A stretch of DNA of 7,731 nucleotides from an uncultured Oscillospiraceae bacterium (GTDB lineage Bacteria > Bacillota > Clostridia > Oscillospirales > Ruminococcaceae), in assembly GCA_934408835.1 (NCBI GenBank), contig CAKRVU010000053.1, positions 1-7,731 of the forward strand, given 5' to 3'. The number at the start of each line of letters is the position of its first letter. Within the stretch, counting starts at the first letter, position 1. Positions 5,326 to 7,731 of this stretch are shown here, one piece after another. The notes under the pieces were generated by a model that searched no databases, had not been told where the DNA came from, and worked only from the letters and a program-made list of their open reading frames with translations. Both the position numbers and the translations under genes were made by a program.

Positions 5326-6705
5326 ATGCCAACCGGAGTCCCTTATATTCCGGAGAAAATTACCGTACATCTCGGCCGTCCGGACGAAGCGGCGCAAAAT
5401 GTGACGGTGAGCTTTCCTCAATACGTTAAAAACGTCGCTTCCAGCGAAATTTACCCTTCCTGGCCGGAAGAGGCGCTGCGCGCCAATATTTATGCGATTA
5501 TCACCTTCGCGCTAAACCGAGTTTATACCGAATGGTATCGCAGCCGCGGCTACGATTTTGACATCACCAGCTCCACTCAATACGATCAAAAATTTGTGCC
5601 CGGGCGGGATATCTTTCAAAATATATCGGATATTACAGACGAAATTTTCAACAATTATGTTGTCCGCCAAGGGAGCGTGGCCCCCTATTTTACCCAGTTT
5701 TGCAACGGTACGACTGTCACCTGTGAAGGTCTTTCTCAGTGGGGCACGGTGATGCTTGCCAATCAAGGTTACACCCCTTACCAAATGTTGCAATATTATT
5801 ACGGAGACGATATCAATATTGTGCAAAACGCGCCAATGCGCCCCGGAGTCGCCTCCTACCCCGGAACTCCGCTGCGCCTCGGAATGGTAAGCAACGATGT
5901 GAGAACCATTCAATTGCAGCTCAACCGTATCGCCAATAATTATCCGGCAATCCCCAAAATCGGGAACGCCAACGGCTTTTTTGACCAGCCTACCGAAAAT
6001 GCCGTTCGCGCCTTTCAGCGGATTTTCAACTTGACAGAGGACGGAATTGTCGGAAAAGCAACTTGGTATAAAATCAAATTATTTTACAACAGCGTGAGGC
6101 GTTTGGGCGAGCTGAGCGCCGAAGGAATCCCGCTGGAAGAGGTATCCCCCGTCTTTCCATCGGTCTTGCAGGAGGGGATGCAAGGTCAGAATGTAAAGGA
6201 TCTGCAATATTATTTGAATGTGGTCGCCAATTTTAACAACGCCATCCCATCGGTCGCGATGGACGGAATTTTCGGGCCCAATACAACGGCGGCTGTCCGG
6301 GCATTCCAGCAGTTTTACGGGCTAACAGCGGACGGCATCGTAGGCGTTCAAACATGGAACAAGCTGCAAGATGTTTATCAAGGCATTCGCGCCTCCCTCT
6401 CCGGCGGCGTCCAAAGCCCGCAGGCAAAAATATTCCCCGGATTTTCACTGCTAGAAGGAATGGAAGGTCAGGATGTCACGGATCTGCAAATCTATCTTGC
6501 CCTGATCGGAAGAACCTATACCAACTTGCCGGAAATCCCTGTCACCGGGTATTACGGAAGTCAAACGGCGGCTGCCGTCCGCGCTTTTCAGCGGGCGTTT
6601 GGACTGGCTGAAACGGGCGTGGTCGGTGCAACAACCTGGGATACGATTGCAAACGAGTACAATCAAATTACCCTGGCCGGACTCCGCAACAATAGCGGCA
6701 GCTAA
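5326..6705 (+). CDS. SpoIID-like domain protein with three peptidoglycan-binding repeats
   Basis: A 459-residue protein. The N-terminal ~165 residues resemble the SpoIID/LytB domain: YVKNVASSEIYPSWPEEALR (33-52), with E41 at the position of the proposed catalytic Glu of SpoIID, then CEGLSQWGTVMLANQGYTP (133-151) and LQYYYG (155-160). SpoIID is a lytic transglycosylase cleaving denuded glycan strands during spore engulfment. C126 and C133 lie where some clostridial SpoIID proteins bind a metal, so a similar site is possible. Three PG_binding_1 repeats follow at about 182-254, 278-352 and 372-446, each with D-hydrophobic-LQ...VRAFQ...DGIVG..TW. There is no signal peptide or membrane anchor, unlike SpoIID itself, suggesting it stays in the mother cell and assembles on the forespore surface. 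AAGGAG (5310-5315) fits the ATG at 5326 (10-nt gap) better than a GTG at 5317 (1 nt). Second gene of the operon. Domain calls are firm; enzymatic activity and spore location are inferred. Confidence 0.86.
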   Translation: MPTGVPYIPEKITVHLGRPDEAAQNVTVSFPQYVKNVASSEIYPSWPEEALRANIYAIITFALNRVYTEWYRSRGYDFDITSSTQYDQKFVPGRDIFQNISDITDEIFNNYVVRQGSVAPYFTQFCNGTTVTCEGLSQWGTVMLANQGYTPYQMLQYYYGDDINIVQNAPMRPGVASYPGTPLRLGMVSNDVRTIQLQLNRIANNYPAIPKIGNANGFFDQPTENAVRAFQRIFNLTEDGIVGKATWYKIKLFYNSVRRLGELSAEGIPLEEVSPVFPSVLQEGMQGQNVKDLQYYLNVVANFNNAIPSVAMDGIFGPNTTAAVRAFQQFYGLTADGIVGVQTWNKLQDVYQGIRASLSGGVQSPQAKIFPGFSLLEGMEGQDVTDLQIYLALIGRTYTNLPEIPVTGYYGSQTAAAVRAFQRAFGLAETGVVGATTWDTIANEYNQITLAGLRNNSGS

Positions 6706-6752
6706 CCGTCGCCAGCCGTTGTCCTTTCCGGTTAAATCGACAGATAATAAAT

Positions 6753-6799
6753 AGGGCGCCGTCTCCAAGCGATCGATTGATCGTCAGAGGCAGCGCCCT
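6753..6799 (-). terminator. Long hairpin terminator between convergent genes
   Basis: An outer stem AGGGCGC/GCGCCCT (6753-6759 with 6793-6799), a C/A mismatch, a second stem GTCTC/GAGGC (6761-6765 with 6787-6791, one G-T) and an inner stem around GCGATC/GATCGT make an extended imperfect hairpin. On the minus side it is followed by ATTTATTATCT, so it best serves the SDR gene, whose stop is 9 nt away. The plus side has only TTCTC, so it would be a weaker stop for the operon. Confidence 0.7.
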
Positions 6800-6807
6800 T
6801 CTCGGTG

Positions 6808-7548
6808 TTAAACAACCAGTCCGCCGTTTGGGCTGATCACTTGACCGGTTATAAAATCCGCGTCACTGGAAGCAAGAAAGAAGATCACAGCGGCAATTTC
6901 TTCCGGCGTGCCCATTCTCCCCAAAGGGGTCTCCTCGCAAAGGGCGCGCAGCTCCTCCGCCGAATGCCCGGCATTCATTGGGGTGTCAATCACCCCCGGC
7001 GCAACGCAGTTGACTTGAATCCTAGAAGGTCCCATCTCAAGCGCCAAAGCCTTTGTCAGTCCAATCACCCCGGCCTTTGCCGCTGAATAGGGAACCTCGC
7101 AGGAACCGCCGGTCATCCCATAAATAGAAGAAACATGGATGATTTTACCCCGTTTTCTGCGAATCATCGGGGGCAGAACTGTTTTGCAAGCAACAAAACA
7201 GCTTGTCAAATGGACGGAAATCATGGCGTCCCAATCGGACAGGGAGACATCTGTCAGCAGCTTTTGCTGCGCAATCCCCGCGTTGTGAACCAAAACCTCA
7301 ATCTCCCCCAGCGCACAAGCCACCTCCTGGCAAAGACGGCGCACTTGCTGCGGTTGTTGAAAATCAGCCTGAAACAACTCCGCGCGACCTCCCGGAAGCC
7401 GCCGAATTTTCTGTTGAAGTGCCTGTGCCGCTTCCCGGTTTCGATGGTAATGGATGGCAACCCAATCACCGTCCTGTGCAAACCGAAGCGCAGTTGCAGC
7501 TCCGATTCCTCCGGAAGCCCCCGTCACCAAGACCACTCGGCTCATCAT
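6808..7548 (-). CDS. SDR family oxidoreductase (FabG-like, resembles YmfI group)
   Basis: A 246-residue classical short-chain dehydrogenase/reductase, a full-length NAD(P)H-dependent cytosolic enzyme. It has the nucleotide-binding TGASGGIG (9-16), D62 after the third strand, NAG (89-91), the catalytic S141-Y154-K158 (SSIYG, YSAAK), and NCVAPGVIDTPM and ITGQVISPNGG near the C terminus. The structural Asn usual in the tetrad (VNLxG-type motif) is His113 here (SVHLTS). That, plus SCEVPYSAAK, recalls the Firmicute YmfI/EF-P 5-aminopentanone reductase group, which reduces the modification on Lys32 of EF-P; generic 3-oxoacyl-ACP reductase remains an alternative. Two adjacent ATGs (7546-7548, 7543-7545) both follow GGGGAGGG (7553-7560). 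The second has the better spacing, so the true start may be one codon later. No minus-strand promoter is obvious in the 71-bp gap to the upstream gene, so the two are probably co-transcribed. Confidence 0.88.
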   Translation of the reverse strand: MMSRVVLVTGASGGIGAATALRFAQDGDWVAIHYHRNREAAQALQQKIRRLPGGRAELFQADFQQPQQVRRLCQEVACALGEIEVLVHNAGIAQQKLLTDVSLSDWDAMISVHLTSCFVACKTVLPPMIRRKRGKIIHVSSIYGMTGGSCEVPYSAAKAGVIGLTKALALEMGPSRIQVNCVAPGVIDTPMNAGHSAEELRALCEETPLGRMGTPEEIAAVIFFLASSDADFITGQVISPNGGLVV

Positions 7549-7575
7549 TCTGCCCTCCCCTTTTTGTTTTCATCC

Positions 7576-7604
7576 TTGCAAACAAAACGCGAATCTGATA
7601 TAAT
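7576..7604 (+). promoter_or_regulatory. Strong sigma-A-like promoter, plus strand, antisense to neighbours
   Basis: TTGCAA (7576-7581) and TATAAT (7599-7604, perfect) are separated by 17 nt, with TG at 7596-7597 making an extended -10. It lies between two minus-strand genes and points into the 3' end of the TrkA-like gene, with a start predicted near 7611. Confidence 0.5.
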
Positions 7605-7619
7605 CGTCAGTAAAGACGG

Positions 7620-7731
7620 TTACGGATGCAGCAAATTGCGCCCAAACAGCTTTTGAAGGCTTTTTTTGTTTCGCTCTCGGGTAACCACCATCACATTGTC
7701 TCCGCAAACCAAACGGGTTTCACCGCTCGGT
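7620..7731 (-). CDS. C-terminal end of a TrkA-like (RCK_C) protein (partial)
   Basis: The minus strand is open from the right edge to a TAA at 7620-7622 and encodes 36 final residues (SGETRLVCGDNVMVVTRE, then NKKSLQKLFGRNLLHP). The pattern of a GD-hydrophobic strand, a short polar stretch and a terminal LQKLFG helix matches the end of RCK_C/TrkA_C domains, as in E. coli TrkA. Such proteins are cytosolic nucleotide-binding regulators of Trk/Ktr potassium uptake. The fragment is short, so another RCK_C protein such as an antiporter regulator is possible. A plus-strand ORF from 7626 covers the same bases without a stop, but has no ribosome site and no recognisable motif. Confidence 0.55.
   Translation of the reverse strand, partial: PSGETRLVCGDNVMVVTRERNKKSLQKLFGRNLLHP
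7648..7667 (+). terminator. Weak terminator-like hairpin inside the TrkA-like 3' end
   Basis: AGCTT (7648-7652) can pair with AGGCT (7657-7661, one G-T) around a TTGA tetraloop, followed by seven Ts (7661-7667). The stem is short. On the other strand the T run encodes Lys codons of the TrkA-like protein, so it may be coincidental. Confidence 0.3.

Noticed and set aside
7626..7731. Plus-strand ORF starting at ATG 7626, running off the right edge behind a good promoter
   Set aside because: There is no ribosome site before the ATG and no recognisable motif, whereas the minus strand reads as an RCK_C-type C terminus. It remains possible but less likely.

Overview
The window looks like chromosomal DNA of a low-to-moderate GC, endospore-forming Firmicute, most likely a clostridial (Oscillospiraceae/Ruminococcaceae-like) species. 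The grounds are strong AGGAGG-type ribosome sites, sigma-A-type promoters, an AI-2E family permease, a BspA-like/Big2 secreted protein, and a SpoIID-like protein joined to peptidoglycan-binding repeats. This lineage call is inference from gene content, not from a marker gene.

Layout: (1) 1-315, minus strand, the 5' part of an AI-2E family membrane transporter. It is divergent from (2) 458-1168, plus strand, a TtcA-family PP-loop tRNA-thiolation ATPase. Both have recognisable back-to-back promoters in the 142-bp gap. (3) 1166-1571, three tandem copies of a ~135-bp unit that fill the whole convergent gap; each copy carries a hairpin terminator. (4) 1558-4137, minus strand, an 859-residue secreted protein with a signal peptide, a BspA-type leucine-rich segment, a Big2 Ig-like domain, an MBG-like domain and an unassigned C-terminal module. 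(5) 4396-6705, plus strand, a two-gene operon. It encodes a low-complexity, repeat-containing protein with a C-terminal beta-sandwich-like domain, then a SpoIID-like domain protein with three PG_binding_1 repeats. The site just upstream resembles a sigma-K promoter. (6) 6753-6799, a long hairpin in the convergent gap. (7) 6808-7548, minus strand, an SDR/FabG-like reductase resembling the YmfI group. (8) 7620-7731, minus strand, the 3' end of what looks like a TrkA/RCK_C protein. A strong plus-strand promoter-like site and a weak terminator-like hairpin lie antisense to its end.

The most interesting unit is the 4396-6705 pair. Both products lack signal peptides and membrane segments, and one carries a SpoIID-like glycan-cleaving fold plus three wall-binding domains. 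With the sigma-K-like promoter, this suggests a late mother-cell product of the spore envelope (coat/cortex interface). That role is a hypothesis from domain content and one promoter match. The second point of interest is the tandem terminator array that exactly spans a convergent intergenic gap.
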